NCBI GenBank assembly: GCA_029237695.1
Contig: CM055271.1
Location: 34,282,462-34,346,461, forward strand
Length of the DNA: 64,000 nucleotides
Direction: 5' to 3'
Source: Conchocele bisecta
Lineage: Eukaryota > Mollusca > Bivalvia > Lucinida > Thyasiridae
The notes beneath the pieces were generated by a model. The model ran no database searches. It was given only the letters and a program-made list of their open reading frames with translations, and was not told the DNA's origin. Every line of letters begins with the position of its first letter. Positions within the stretch are counted from its first letter, which is position 1. This document shows, piece after piece, positions 24,905-35,984 of this stretch. A program made the translations under genes and the position numbers.

Positions 24905-25102
24905 CAACACAGTCAGGAACCTCATCCATTGGCGGTGTCCATATTCCTGTATCCAGGCAGTAGATGTTGCCATCGAAGCCTTCAATAGCGTTTGGCAGAT
25001 CGTATCCAACTTGACAATACATGACAGCGACAGGTCGGAGATTAGTACTGTCCATGGTTAGTGCTCCGTTTGCAGGAGGGTCCAGGGCTGGACATGTTAT
25101 AA
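24905..25102 (-). CDS. SVEP1-like gene, exon with Sushi/CCP domain
   Basis: 66-codon exon, phase 1 at both ends. Acceptor ...CATTTCAG, donor TTG|GTAATT. Translation gives ITCPALDPPANGALTMD, AVMYCQVGYDLPN, NIYCLDTGIWTPP and a closing VPDCVG, a textbook Sushi module (CPALxPPxNGAL, YCxxGY, C...W...C). No ATG-initiated ORF covers it on this strand, so it is easily missed by ORF scans. It lies 1.34 kb downstream of the previous Sushi exon and only 259 bases upstream of the next exon, the shortest intron in the gene. Confidence 0.87.
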
Positions 25103-25734
25103 CTGAAATGATAATGACATACTTATGTTCCGAGTTCTATTTTATAAATACCATCACAACTTGTCACTGGTCAAAAACATGCATGTGTCGGCTAATAATC
25201 GCATTTGACTGTCCGCTTCCAATATAGTAAATATCAATTCCAGGAAGTTTCATCTAAACTGATATTGGCTATAGGCCTATTGCACCATATAAGAACAAAT
25301 ACTTGAAACGTTGCAAGAGCTTTATAACAATATATTGTCAATATTACAAACTTGCACAGATAACCGACTTTAAAAATACCAGAACTGAATGTATCAGACA
25401 CTGCCAGGAATGAACTTGTCCATGTATGCAATAATAAAAGTAATTAACGGCTACGAAAATTCAAACGCTAACAGTTGTTGATATTTCACTATTAATCATT
25501 GGTTATTGTGAGTAAGCTTAATATACGAGTATACAAACACTTCATTTTGGTTTATTTTCTTACTTCCTTTACAGTATAAATAGCATTACACAAGTAAACA
25601 TATGTTTGTTTTTATTATGTGGTATAACAATAAACAGCAATACATATTTTCCTTTATATTTTTACTTCAGCGATCAATATGCCTCAACCGGAAGTTAGTG
25701 TTTTCAACATGACAATAAACGTGATATAAGACTA

Positions 25735-26100
25735 CAGTCGAACCTCCCCGAACGACCACCTCTCTACAACAACACCCTCTCTGCAACAGCCGCTATATTA
25801 TTGCCCAAATAGATGATTTCCTCTATATTTAGCCCTTAGACTGCTGAGCACGAAAATTGTCATCTGCTGTTTTGCATTCTTTCTCAATAAAAACATGTTT
25901 TGACAGCACTTTAGAATCATTTCCATTGGAATTATTCTAAAATGCTGTCGAAGCATGTATTTGATGAGAATTATCGAAGAAAATAAATAAACAGCAGACG
26001 ACAAATTTGTTTCAGCATTAACCTCTCTACAGCAGCCACCTCTCTACAACAGCCAGTTTTGCGTCTTCCCAAGGGTGGCTGTTGAAGAGATGTTGCACTG
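25735..26100. mobile_element. MITE with CAGTCGAACCTC ends (pogo/Tigger-like), with a nested insert
   Basis: It begins CAGTCGAACCTCCCCGAACG after TA and ends GTTGCACTG before TA. Repeated ACCTCTCTACAACA units lie at both ends. The middle (about 25870-25995) is a separate repeat also found at 23978-24085 (TTGACAGCA, TTTAGA.TCATTTCCAT). A shorter copy of the same MITE without that insert is at 62171-62352. Confidence 0.7.
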
Positions 26101-26149
26101 TACAATACTATGGTAGTATATTATTACTAGCCAAATATTTTATTTATCA

Positions 26150-26400
26150 AGTGACGACTATGACATGCGCATATATGCTTTTCTTTTTTAACAGCAAATG
26201 ACTCATTTAAGTTGTGTCATTTAAACTGACGTCATTCAGGAACGTCACGTGACGTTGGTGAAACAATGAATCGTCTGTGAAAGTACTTTTATAATTCGTG
26301 ATCACATCAGCGTCAATTTCTGATGGGGAATAGTGTTATCAGTCAGCGTGTATTTGGTCAATGCAGGCTGATACATGCATTTTCATTCCAAGGTAACCGA
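26150..26400. repeat. Relative of the 19.2 kb CRE-rich repeat
   Basis: CTGACGTCATTCAGGAACGT followed by CACGTGACGT, and later TTATCAGTCAG and GGTCAATGCAGG, match 19247-19395 in order. It lacks the neighbouring hairpin. It ends about 40 bases from the donor of the Sushi exon at 26440. Confidence 0.6.
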
Positions 26401-26439
26401 AAGAAGAGTACAACGGACACAGCAAACGCGAACTCCAAC

Positions 26440-26655
26440 CTTCACAATGCGGCATCGTTCCAGTTCCCCAGTCCCAGACTCCAGATGTCGGATTGGAAGA
26501 TGATTTCTCGCATGCAATGACGCCACTGCCGTTCAGTGGAAGTTTTTGTTCACACGATAACTGACACGTAACGCCGTAGTAGTAGCTTGTGGCCGAGCAG
26601 GTAAATTTCATGTATGTGTCCTGCATGCTGTCCATTGGATGCTCACAAGGAATTG
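26440..26655 (-). CDS. SVEP1-like gene, exon with Sushi/CCP domain
   Basis: 72-codon exon, phase 1 at both ends; acceptor ATCGTTTTAG and donor GAAG|GTTGGA. The peptide begins AIPCEHPMDS, carries KFTCSATSYYYGVTCQLSC and ends WDWGTGTMPHCE, giving the Cys spacing and late Trp of a Sushi module. The DNA just outside the donor belongs to a repeat (about 26150-26400) also seen at 19190-19410, so a mobile element ends only about 40 bases from the 5' splice site. The open frame runs past both splice sites, which makes the raw ORF look longer (to 26752 and 26339), but those extensions lack domain features. Confidence 0.86.
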
Positions 26656-26810
26656 CTAAAACGATAAAAATATCGCAGGTCCGTTTCAAACTCATCAAGT
26701 AGGCGAGCGTTGTCGACGAGTTGCTCGGTTCATCTGTCTGCTGTATACTCATGTAGGCGAAACGTTATATGTGTAAAATAATGTATTGTGGTGAAATTGC
26801 ATTAAATCCA

Positions 26811-27833
26811 TTCTCGATGAAAGCAACCTGATTCCTCCCACGGTTAATAACGTATCTCGTTACAACCTTAGAAACCAATTTGATATAAATGTCCCGACTA
26901 CTCGACTGGAAGTATACAAACAATCATTTATACCATCTGTGGTACAACTCTGGAATGAAACTGATCCTTCAATGAGAAATGTAGATAGTCTTAGACACTT
27001 TAAAACAGCATGCGCCAAACAATTATACACTCAATATGAAATACCACCATATTACTTAGTGGGAGACAGGTTTTCGTCAGTTATGCATGCAAGACTTCGT
27101 AATAAATGTAGCAGTCTCAATTCCGATCTTTGCAATAACCATATCAGAGAAACTCCCTACTGCGAGTGTAGCGAAATTGTAGAAGACGCTGAACATTACT
27201 TCTTTGAATGCAACAAATATCATGCACAGCGTCTCATTCTACGCCAGTCACTGCAACGATTTCATAACCTGAACGCGCACATGCTTTTGAACGGCATACC
27301 TGAACAAAACAATGAAAACAATATTATTATCTTCAATTCTGTACAAAATTATTATTAAAACTACAAAACGATTTGAGTAACTTCGTTGATAGATGTATGT
27401 AACGTAATCCATATCGGATGTATTCCATTCGATTTGCCAATATCATCCACAACCACCGGTTATTAATGATCACTGAAATTTATTGCAACTAGCACTAATA
27501 CATTGATGGATTTATGCTGCATGTGCGTATATGTACGTGGCGACAAAAACAACTTTTATTCTTTCTCCAAATCTCATATCTCACTATCCACCTCTTCTCT
27601 ACCTTTCTGTCCGTTTTCATTCCATACATTATGTAAACATATATTTATCGCTTGATAATTGGTTTGTATCCGTGTTTATATGCCTGTATACATGTATTCA
27701 TGTATCGCCATTGCTGTTGAATTATTGTACTTTGTAACACTTAGGTGAGGGCTGTAACTAATGTTGAGAGAACTTGTAGCCCGAGCCTATTGTATTTATA
27801 TGCAATAAACTATGTTTAAACTATGAAAGCAAT
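26811..27833 (+). mobile_element. LINE (CR1/jockey-type) C-terminal end with 3' tail
   Basis: Open from about 26811 to 27356. It includes NVSRYNLRNQFDI and SFIPSVVQLWNETDPSMRN, the typical FIPS.V.LWN motif after RT, and ends with a knuckle (ETPYCECSEIVEDAEHYFFEC). This part has no stop, so the copy is younger than the other LINE scraps. The 3' UTR to about 27833 ends ATGCAATAAACTATG. 5'-truncated; intronic, antisense to the host gene. Confidence 0.75.
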
Positions 27834-28439
27834 ACGTTTGTGCAAATTTATTTATTTATTTAGTTCGTGACTTGTACTTGACTGTCAACAGCTAATGCCA
27901 TTTATGCCGGATTGACGGGGTGGGTCAAATCCCGCATTTCACGTACGGATGGGTAGAATATTGACTTAAATAGAGTATCTTACAAGAGTTTTGATTTAAT
28001 ATGATATCTATAAAACAAGGATATGCTGAGTTTCTTATGAAATGAATTGATGTTGATTTTTATTACACTATTGTAATATGATTTTTATTAAATTGTGAGT
28101 GCCCATTTTATGCACTATACATACATATTTAGCCCTGATGTTAGAATATCCTGATATCGTGTCAGATCCTTGCCACACGAGTCACTTAGCCCAGCCCCTA
28201 AGAGTAATATGATTATTATTAACCATACTACTTTTATAATGGGTATAACCGCATTCAACTCTCACGTACAAGGAAAACACAAATATACATGATATCGGGA
28301 TTCCGGAAAGGATGAAACGCATCGTTAAATTATCCTACCCATGTTCCCTACCTTCCACCCGCTTCTAAATTTAATGTGATGCACGGTATTGTAAACAACT
28401 GCTATATGTTGTATATTGCCAATACCACAGTTAAAGTAC

Positions 28440-28691
28440 CTGTTACCCTCAGTTCTGTTGTACAGGTTGGGGACACGTTTCCGGCATCGTCCCTCGCCTG
28501 GTACTTTACAAAGTGAGAGCCCTCTTCTAGCACGTCACCCTGCGAGGGACCTTCCATTTTTTCAAGTTGAGGATTAGAGTCAACAGCATCCTTTTTAGTC
28601 GGTTCATCCCAGTTCACCGAAGTGTTCAATACGCCTCTGTCCGCATAGAATACCTGAGGGGTGATGCAACTTAGTTGTGGAGGGACATCAT
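28440..28691 (-). CDS. SVEP1-like gene, exon with HYR domain
   Basis: 84-codon exon, phase 1 at both ends, with acceptor CATTTTCAG and donor ACAG|GTACTT. It encodes DDVPPQLSCITPQ, then VNWDEPTKKDAVDSNPQLE, a GSHFVKYQARDDAGN stretch and a final Cys before LRVT. This is the hyalin-repeat (HYR) fold: an N-terminal DxxPP...C, a VxWxxP strand, and H.V.Y.A.D..GN....C at the end. HYR is an immunoglobulin-like module found beside Sushi domains in SVEP1, hyalin and sushi-repeat proteins. In vertebrate SVEP1 two HYR modules stand in tandem between Sushi domains; only one was found here. The second may be absent in this lineage or missed in the 3.45 kb upstream or 1.78 kb downstream intron. Confidence 0.88.
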
Positions 28692-30848
28692 CTGAAAATG
28701 GTAATGGCTTTTTAATGTATGCATGTCTAATGATATGATTATTTATTGAAAACAATTAGTACTAACGTTCATGAAAGCTACTTGTATGTGGCGAATGTGT
28801 ATCACCAAGAGATTTACCAACGGTATTCGATACATGATGACTGTTGAGCTAGTTCATTTCGTTTATATATATGCGCCTTTCTATAAATATTTGCGTTTTT
28901 ATTATTTTGCCATAAATTTAAAACGGTGGTAATATGTACAATAACAATAGTTATACAGTGGTTGTGATACATCTACCAGGGCTATACCGACATTGACAAG
29001 GTATATATAATTGCTTTATCTGATACTGTGATATTTGGGTTTAATTTAAACATAATACATAGGCTTCGTATTTTCACAGGCATCTTGCCTCGACGAAATA
29101 CGTGTACTATGTTAAAAAACTGATCGATAATTGAATATTTCATATGACTTAATAGACGGGATTGTCCAATGACTTGCTACAAAACTACAAGAAAGTAAGT
29201 TAAGCAAGTTATGATAATCGCCGAACACGACCACCATTGTATTTGTACTTGTTAATTTTTGTCACGCACTGTCCTGTAATTTCACCGTCCATGACACAAA
29301 CACGTCCTACAGCCATTTTAGGTGAAACCCTTAGCACCAGCTTAAATGAAACTGTAAAACTGACGCAATATCAAAATAGCCAAAATGTCCATAACTATCG
29401 TCGTTACTGTAGTGTGGAATTGCCGTGCCTAGTGTTGTCCACTTATTTACATCTTTATATATTCTTGTCATTTCAGTGTTGCCGCTATCACTACCACGAC
29501 TAGTCACAGAGCCAATGACTACCGGCCTTTCTACTATAAAAAAGCTCGTTCACAGCCACATTTTCTGGGTGAAACTGTACATTGATTAAGTTACATCCCC
29601 ACTCACCTGGTGGTAGAGCATAGCCTAGCCAATGTTGGACCCGGTGATACTCACGCAACGAAAGGTGCTTGGCATGCTCATGTGGCAAGGTGTCAACACA
29701 TCAACTTAATAGCAATCAATCTACGACTGCGAATGATACCACTGTTTTTTATTGTCATATTCAACGCCCGCTCTAGTGTCATAGCAGCCCAAACTATGGT
29801 ACTAAGTATGACAGTAACCATTTATAATTTCTGTCTGAACATATATGTTATCCAAATCGGATATAATTCGCAGATACATATTTTGCATACGCGAATTGAC
29901 CCGCAGAATGGAAATTCAAGATCATTTCAAGGACGGTTTGGAGGTGTATTTCCCAATCATAACGTAGCTTCCGGAATTACATGAACATACGAATATGTAA
30001 ATGGCCTAGTGGACGACACTGGGAATGGGCTATTCTACTGACTACAATAACGACGATGGTGATGATGTTATATTGTAGAACCAAAACCATCAAACTCTAA
30101 TCAGAAGTGTAACACATCGACTTCATTCACCATGACCTATGGTTGATTGCTAAAGAGAAAACGATTGCCAAAGCAGTAGAGATGCTATTTTATTATACAT
30201 GTGTAACATAACTGTGTAACAAGGAAAATTATTGCAACATTGAGCCAGTCGAACTATGTGGTTTTAGTGTACCTATCGGTATGTAGTGTTCACCAACTAT
30301 GTATGAGTTGTTATATCATGTACACAAATGTGCAGTACGAACTGAGCTTTCTAAAACATGGAGTTAGACATGCTTATGCTATGTACCATAGATGCATACC
30401 TGTTGTATCTTCTGACAGGAGAAAGATATCCTGCTTTGTCACAATTTCTCCTGCCATAAAGTTTCATCTCCTGAATGTTTATAATCTCAAAATCATTTCT
30501 AAATGCAAATTTGATGACATTTTGATGCCAATTTCAGGCAATTTAAGTACCTATGATTCATTGCCATTTTCAAACGCTTGGCATATGGTCTGGGTTTCAG
30601 AACACTGGCTTAATGATTAGTTTATGCGATGAAGCTGCCCTTTTATCAATGTGTCAATTGTTCGCATATATTTTCAGTTGTCAGTGACACATTCTGGTAT
30701 ATTATTGATATCATGTGTCTACTATTTGATGAAATAATAATTGTAAAATGTGTTTATGAAAAAAACGTCTAATTTCAAGCCAAATCTCATGATTTCAGAG
30801 CTATGTAATTATTTGTAAATGTCCTGCCATAAACTTGCAGTTTATGAC

Positions 30849-30878
30849 AGATATATATATTATATATATATATATATA
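30849..30878. repeat. (TA)n microsatellite
   Basis: About 30 bases of TA repeats directly abut the MITE at 30879, consistent with insertion into a TA target. Confidence 0.85.
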
Positions 30879-31087
30879 TGGCTGTGATTGGAGAAACGGG
30901 GCTTATGGAATGTGTGGCCAGTGTAATTCCTGATCAAATATCACACATTTGTCTGAGAGCGATCTATGGTATTTCATGGACGGAATAGCGAACAGTGTAG
31001 ATCCTAACCAGACTTTCTGATGCACATGTCGATCTGGATCTACACTCATTGCGAAACCAATAAGCCCCATGTCTCCAATCACACCCA
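30879..31087. mobile_element. Palindromic MITE, copy 1
   Basis: TGGCTGTGATTGGAGAAACG with GGGCTTAT at the left pairs with ATAAGCCCCATGTCTCCAAT and CACACCCA at the right. An inner inverted pair, CAGTGTAGATCC / GGATCTACACTC, is also present. Copy 2 is at 50314-50543; partial internal pieces occur at about 1488-1535, 34980-35020 and 53475-53540. Confidence 0.75.
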
Positions 31088-31699
31088 CATATCTTGGCAA
31101 CTATATCAGTTGATATTATTTTTATATTTGTTTGCTCTCACATTATTGTCAAAATAGCACACTACATGTATATTATTGACTAGGCTCCGAAAATAGAAAA
31201 TACCCCACTCGTGATGTTGTACTAAATTATATAGTTGCAGGTAAAGATGTGTTCCAAAATTGAGGTCATATTGTGAACTACATGGTGCGAAGTTAAACAA
31301 TTCTCAATAAGGGACGATGTCTAAATGCAAGTTTACTTCTTCTAAAAGACATATGAATGCACAGTGGTTAGCTTTGAAAAGAATGCAGTCTCACAATGAG
31401 ACAAAACATATTCCCGTGGCGGCCATTTTGAAAATCAAAATGGCAGTGGTGCACTTATGCTTTTTTGTTTTTCCCAATAACTAGACACATATAATATTGT
31501 TGATACGAAGAACCTGTGTTGATACATCTTGTATTTTCTCAATTTACTACGAAAGTTTACCTCGAACAGTTTGGAAGACCAACCTATGTTATTTAAGAGA
31601 GGCTCAAAGCATATTTACTACATACATTTCATTTCTTTACTATTTTTGCTTGAACTTTGCCAACATTTGAGCTAGGTTTATTCGATTACATACTGTACT

Positions 31700-31800
31700 G
31701 AGCTTATAAATCCTTAACATTTCCAGTCCAATGTCATCATTTGTCTACAATATAAATCCTTAATAGTTCCAGTCCAGTTTCATTATTAGTCTATGTTCTG
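31700..31800 (+). repeat. Two-copy tandem repeat, about 45-base unit
   Basis: TATAAATCCTTAACATTTCC AGTCCAATGTCATCATTTGT and, about 45 bases on, TATAAATCCTTAATAGTTCC AGTCCAGTTTCATTATTAGT. Confidence 0.65.
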
Positions 31801-32145
31801 AACTGGAAAGTACAAACGTACACCATAATATAGGTATTTACTATACGTATAAAATCCAACCTGGAGAGGCTGGTGAAAGGAAGGAAATTAGCAACAGACA
31901 GCCCTATTGAGAAGTGTTACATGCCGATCGGTATTGAGTTTACGTTCAACACTGGCAATACATATTTTGGACCTTGAATTCAAGTAATTTATGACTGCCA
32001 TCGGTGAAACTACTATAACAAGCTTAAGATTGGGGATACTAGCAATGGATTATTCCAGTTTGGTGTCGGAAAGTAGGTTTTTGTTTGTAAACATGTACAT
32101 AGGCAACATCGAGATCTCTGTTGACTCGTCCCCATTTTACTTTAC

Positions 32146-32331
32146 CTTGGCAAGTAAACGAGTTGGTTTCCCACTGCCCGCTGGCTAAGCACCTAATCGC
32201 CGCACTGCCGTCGGATTTGTACCCTTGATTACAGTTCCTCTCACAGACCGACTGGTAGAGATGTGGAACTCCTGCCGGGCAGGCAATCTGGCCATTCGGC
32301 GGAGCCGTCGGATCGTTCACACATGATATGA
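32146..32331 (-). CDS. SVEP1-like gene, exon with Sushi/CCP domain
   Basis: 62-codon exon, phase 1 at both ends. Acceptor CTCTTGTACAG precedes 32331 and donor CAAG|GTAAAG follows 32146. The peptide starts ISCVNDPTAPPNG, continues through SVCERNCNQGYKSDG and ends GQWETNSFTCQ. The order Cys, PPNG, SVCxxxC, GY, Cys, W, Cys is the Sushi signature. The exon codes for exactly one module, so it could be duplicated or skipped without a frameshift. It lies 2.39 kb downstream of the previous Sushi exon; the intron between them carries a jockey-like LINE scrap, a degenerate 140-170-base tandem repeat and two GGAC/GGGC microsatellites. Confidence is high because motif, splice sites and phase agree. Confidence 0.88.
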
Positions 32332-32798
32332 CTGTACAAGAGTAAAACGAGTTTAGTTGTATTAGTTTAATTAAGTATACGATTTCATTTAATATATTTC
32401 ACTGCAATACACGGTTCATGTCCACCGGATGTCTGGTGCTGATAGTTTGGTAGTCGTGTTGAACGATGATCATTAATCTGTTGACGTTCTTTTATAATTT
32501 TAAACACAGGTGCTTTAAACTTGTCTTGGATGGTGAATTATTAGTCTGTATATACATGAAATACCTTTATAAATAATGTATAAAACAAACTAACCGTAAT
32601 TCGCTTCTGATAATAAAACACTTTAATTTCCTGGTTATCAATAAATATCAATCGTCATCTTTATGATTTTCAAATCACGTGACACACATTGATTTGGTCA
32701 TTTTAATGAGAATGACGTCACACAAAATCGCTGCGTGCCACATGCTTTAAGTGCGTTAAAGATTCGTTGATATTTGTTAATGACTATGAATTACTGGA

Positions 32799-32936
32799 GA
32801 GCGGGCGGGCGGGCGGGCGGGCGGGCGGACGGACGGACGGACGGACCGGACGGACGGACGGGCGGCGGGCGGGCGGGCGGGCGGGCGGGCGGGCGGGCGG
32901 GCGGGCCGGCGGGCGGGCCGGCGGGCGGGCGGGTGG
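32799..32936 (+). repeat. (GGGC)n/(GGAC)n microsatellite
   Basis: Uninterrupted tetranucleotide array: GGGC units, then GGAC, then GGGC and GGCC variants. The Arg/Gly/Ala-rich frames across it are artefacts of the repeat. Confidence 0.95.
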
Positions 32937-33104
32937 ACGAACTTACATTTCGGACCTTAGGGGGTACTTGCTATATAAAAGATCAAAGGAAATACCCCTT
33001 AAGACACAATAGGCTTACGGGGTACGGATTAAGTTCCATTGTGTTCTAACCCTAACCCATTGTTTAGACACACGCCCCGTACCCCATAAGTACCCTAATG
33101 TGTG

Positions 33105-33187
33105 CCCGGGCGGGCGGACGGACGGACGGACGGACGACGGACGGACGGACGGACGGACGGACGGACGGACGGACGGACGGACGGACG
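33105..33187 (+). repeat. (GGAC)n microsatellite
   Basis: About 20 GGAC units. Between this and the previous array (32936-33105), the inverted phrases GGGGTACTTGC / AAGTACCC and TACGGGGTACGG / CGTACCCCATAAG suggest that both arrays belong to one foldback unit. Confidence 0.95.
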
Positions 33188-33239
33188 ATAAAGGGAAACA
33201 GAAGTATAAATATAAGACATTTGCCGGAACTTTAAGTTC

Positions 33240-33800
33240 ATAAAGACGCTAAAAGATTGACCTTGGGATGAATGGTGGTCAAAGGGTCATTGATTTGCCT
33301 CAGCATGATAGAGCGCCATCACGATAGAGGACCATCAGAGAAACGCATGTGCTAACTATCAACATGTGCTATCAAAGAACACAGAAGTAATAAGAAGTCT
33401 TCCTGAACGATAAGTCCGTGACCTTGGTCTTGGACTAACGGTGGTCGGCAGGCCATATATTTGTCACAACACAATAGAGGACCGTCAGAGGAATGCATGT
33501 GTGAAACATCAATACGTTCTATCTAAGGCAACATAATTTATAAGAAATAATTCCGAACGTTAAGTTTATAATAGCGCCAAGACTGTTACAGTGACCTTGG
33601 GATTACTGGTTCTGGTGCTCGTTCTGCTTTTTGTGTAGGCGAGCTAGTAAGTATTATCAACGGATTTTAAATATAAGAGATTTAACTGAACGTAAAGCTC
33701 ATTAAAGCGCTAAGACCATGGCATTGTACTTGGGATTACTGGTGATTCCAGGGTCATGGATTTGTCACAGCATAATGAGGACCATCAGTGGAACGCATGA
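33240..33800 (+). repeat. Degenerate long-unit tandem repeat (about 140-170 bases)
   Basis: The phrase GACCTTGGGATNANTGGTGG and the phrase ATAGAGGACCATCAGNGGAA followed by GCATG recur. Starts lie near 33257, 33418, 33590 and 33726, giving four units that have diverged by many substitutions. Confidence 0.65.
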
Positions 33801-33889
33801 CTGTGTGTGTTATCACACTGCTGTTGTTCAATGACTTGACAAATGAGAGGGTTATTTAATTTTAGGTTATACATACATTATAAAGACGA

Positions 33890-34520
33890 CAATGAATGAG
33901 ATAATGAAATGAACTGCTTTCTCCTAGATATATTCGCAAAATCAAGGGCGAGTAGATTAAGTGTGTGGAATATATAGATGATTTGTCAAGGAATCTGGAT
34001 TTGAGATATCCCTCCGTGACAGCAATGGCCGCAGCCACCCTATCACCATCAGTGAATAGTGGTGTATATGTTCCGTATCTTTCTGTGATCTAAGAAAAGT
34101 ACATCTTAAGATAAATGGATCAGTTGTGCTTTATTGTGCTGGATAATATCGAAAATAACATTCCGATGTTCAAACTGCCATGGTGGCGTGCATGGAACAG
34201 AATGTTTGGCAATGCGATCCAAATTCAAACCAGCATCAGCAATCAGAGCGTCCGACGTATTGCTGAATGGTGACAGGACACTAGTTTTGTTTTTAAACCA
34301 AGAATCACTGTTACGATTGAATACACTATGATCATAAACAGGGTTTGCTCGGTTTGAATGCAATTTGCTTGCGTATTGTAAATATAGAATATTGCGACTG
34401 TCATGAGGCCGTAGTAGAAAAACTTCCGAGATATCATAGCACATGCTACATCTTTGTAGCTCGGTAAGCGTTACCGTGGTGCTGTACGATGTTGTTTTGC
34501 AAATAGGCAGCGTCAATTGT
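33890..34520 (-). mobile_element. Jockey-like LINE fragment, intronic
   Basis: Minus-strand frames encode LYLQYASKLHSNRANPVYDH and DALIADAGLNLDRIAKHS, the same protein region as the copy at 44762-45334 (LSLQYATKLHSNTSN). DNA at 33890-34030 also parallels 44700-44820. Truncated and frameshifted. It ends about 200 bases from the first Sushi exon and has the same orientation as the host gene. Confidence 0.7.
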
Positions 34521-34719
34521 TATAGTTCAGTATCGATTTCAACCAGTGTAACGAATATGAAAAACGCTTCTATTTCACCACGGTGCTAGCATTATGCATT
34601 ATATTCATGATACTGAATATAACGCATTACTCAGTGAACATGGTGAATGTACTTATAGATACGGATTAATCATGATACATTTTATCAACGCCAATGTTAC
34701 CCGATAAATGATTACTCAC

Positions 34720-34920
34720 TTTCACACTTAGGCTGCTTTGTCCATCCAGGTTTGCCATCCCCGTTTAACTGACACGTAACCGTCGCTGTGTCCGTTAGTC
34801 GATGGCCGGTGTTGCAGGTGTATGTACACACGCTGCCAAGTTTGAATGCACGGGTACATTTGTAACTTCCCGTCGTCTGGCCTTTGCTTGATGAGTATTG
34901 CAGTGCACCACACGCATGGA
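34720..34920 (-). CDS. SVEP1-like gene, exon with Sushi/CCP domain (most 5' exon seen)
   Basis: Internal exon of an extracellular mosaic protein. Translated in the spliced frame it gives about 67 residues with six cysteines, including GSVCTYTCNTGHRL and a GW...PKC end, the pattern of a complement-control (Sushi) module with the extra GSVCTYTC-type disulfide. Acceptor ...ATTGCAG precedes 34920 and donor A|GTGAGT follows 34720; both borders are phase 1, as in the downstream exons. A longer open frame over the same bases (beginning MANTTIHC) is a shadow, because it breaks the cysteine pattern. An alternative acceptor about 20 bases upstream (TTCTTCACAG) would add WQILLSIA but give a phase 0 border, so I prefer 34920. 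Sushi modules mediate protein-protein binding outside the cell. No upstream exon was recognised between here and 64000, so the 5' intron is very long or the first exons are too short to see. Confidence 0.8.
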
Positions 34921-35019
34921 CTGCAATGGATAGTAGTATTTGCCACTGTGAAGAAATGAGGCTACCGATTCTTGCGATATGTCCTAATCCAGATCAGCTT
35001 GTGCATCCGCACAGTCCGA

Positions 35020-35980
35020 TCAGTATCATATTGTCTTTTCTATGTACATGATGTAATATACTATAGTGGATTCCTTGCAACTTAGACGAGCATACATGTT
35101 TGTAATAGCCAAAGGACACACCAAATTATGCCATATATACAGATTGTTAATGAGGATACAAATAAATGTATACACATAGCAATATTTGTTGCATACTGCC
35201 AATAAACTGTTAAGTTCATACATATTGAAGAAAACATCCTTCATTTGGCTATTATGTTTATATTTCGATAAATATAGCAGTGGAAACAACACATTTTCTC
35301 GACCCAGCAGCCAGTTTCTTTTCGCTACACATATTATGCACAGAAACATGCATGCAATATATATTATCCTAGTTATTCGTACACGTATTTACCAATTAAT
35401 CCGTAGTCTGACAAAATATCGAGCATACAGAGTTGTTGTCGGAGTACCTCCCTGTCAGCAAAGTAAATGACACGCATAAATGAACTAGCACCTGTAGCAG
35501 TAATGTTTGTGACTTTACCCCTGAGCGTCTCTTCATTTTTAGACATTTTCGTAGATAAAGGTATTTACGTATTTTGGAAATGCACGTTTACGCATTTTAA
35601 AAAAATATAACACCTCATGCCACAGGTTTTGTCATACTTGATTGACCTGCGATCATATGTGAGAGCGGAGTATTGTGAACGATACAACGATATTAAATTT
35701 ATGTATATTTATTAAAGTCATAAAATCAGATCTTAACATATTATTGTTCATCACATTAAACACACAATATTTTGAGTATGTGTAAACACTGATATACACA
35801 CATGTCGTCATTACAGATCATTGGTGAATCTAACTGATCACGATAAATGGTCTATAAGCCGACTATTTCTTGTACATACAATTATGTGGAAAGTGATTGC
35901 ATGGATCATGAACTTCTCATAAACAACGCACAGCTCAGCATATTGCCTAAACTCATCACATTATCATATATGTAGGTAAT
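35020..35980. other. No feature recognised
   Basis: AT-rich sequence upstream of the first recognised exon. Several short frames on both strands have no motif or splice support. Confidence 0.5.
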
Positions 35981-35984
35981 GTCG

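Noticed and set aside
29237..30620. ORFs of 62-126 codons in the HYR upstream intron (possible second HYR)
   Set aside because: No DxxPP...C start or H.V.Y.A.D..GN motif; not supported as exons.
32767..33049. Arg/Gly/Ala-repeat proteins across the GGGC/GGAC tract
   Set aside because: Frames exist only because a tetranucleotide array lacks stops; no splice or start context.
34728..34946. 72-codon minus-strand frame starting MANTTIHC
   Set aside because: Shadow of the Sushi exon in another frame; the Sushi cysteine pattern and phase 1 borders support the spliced frame.
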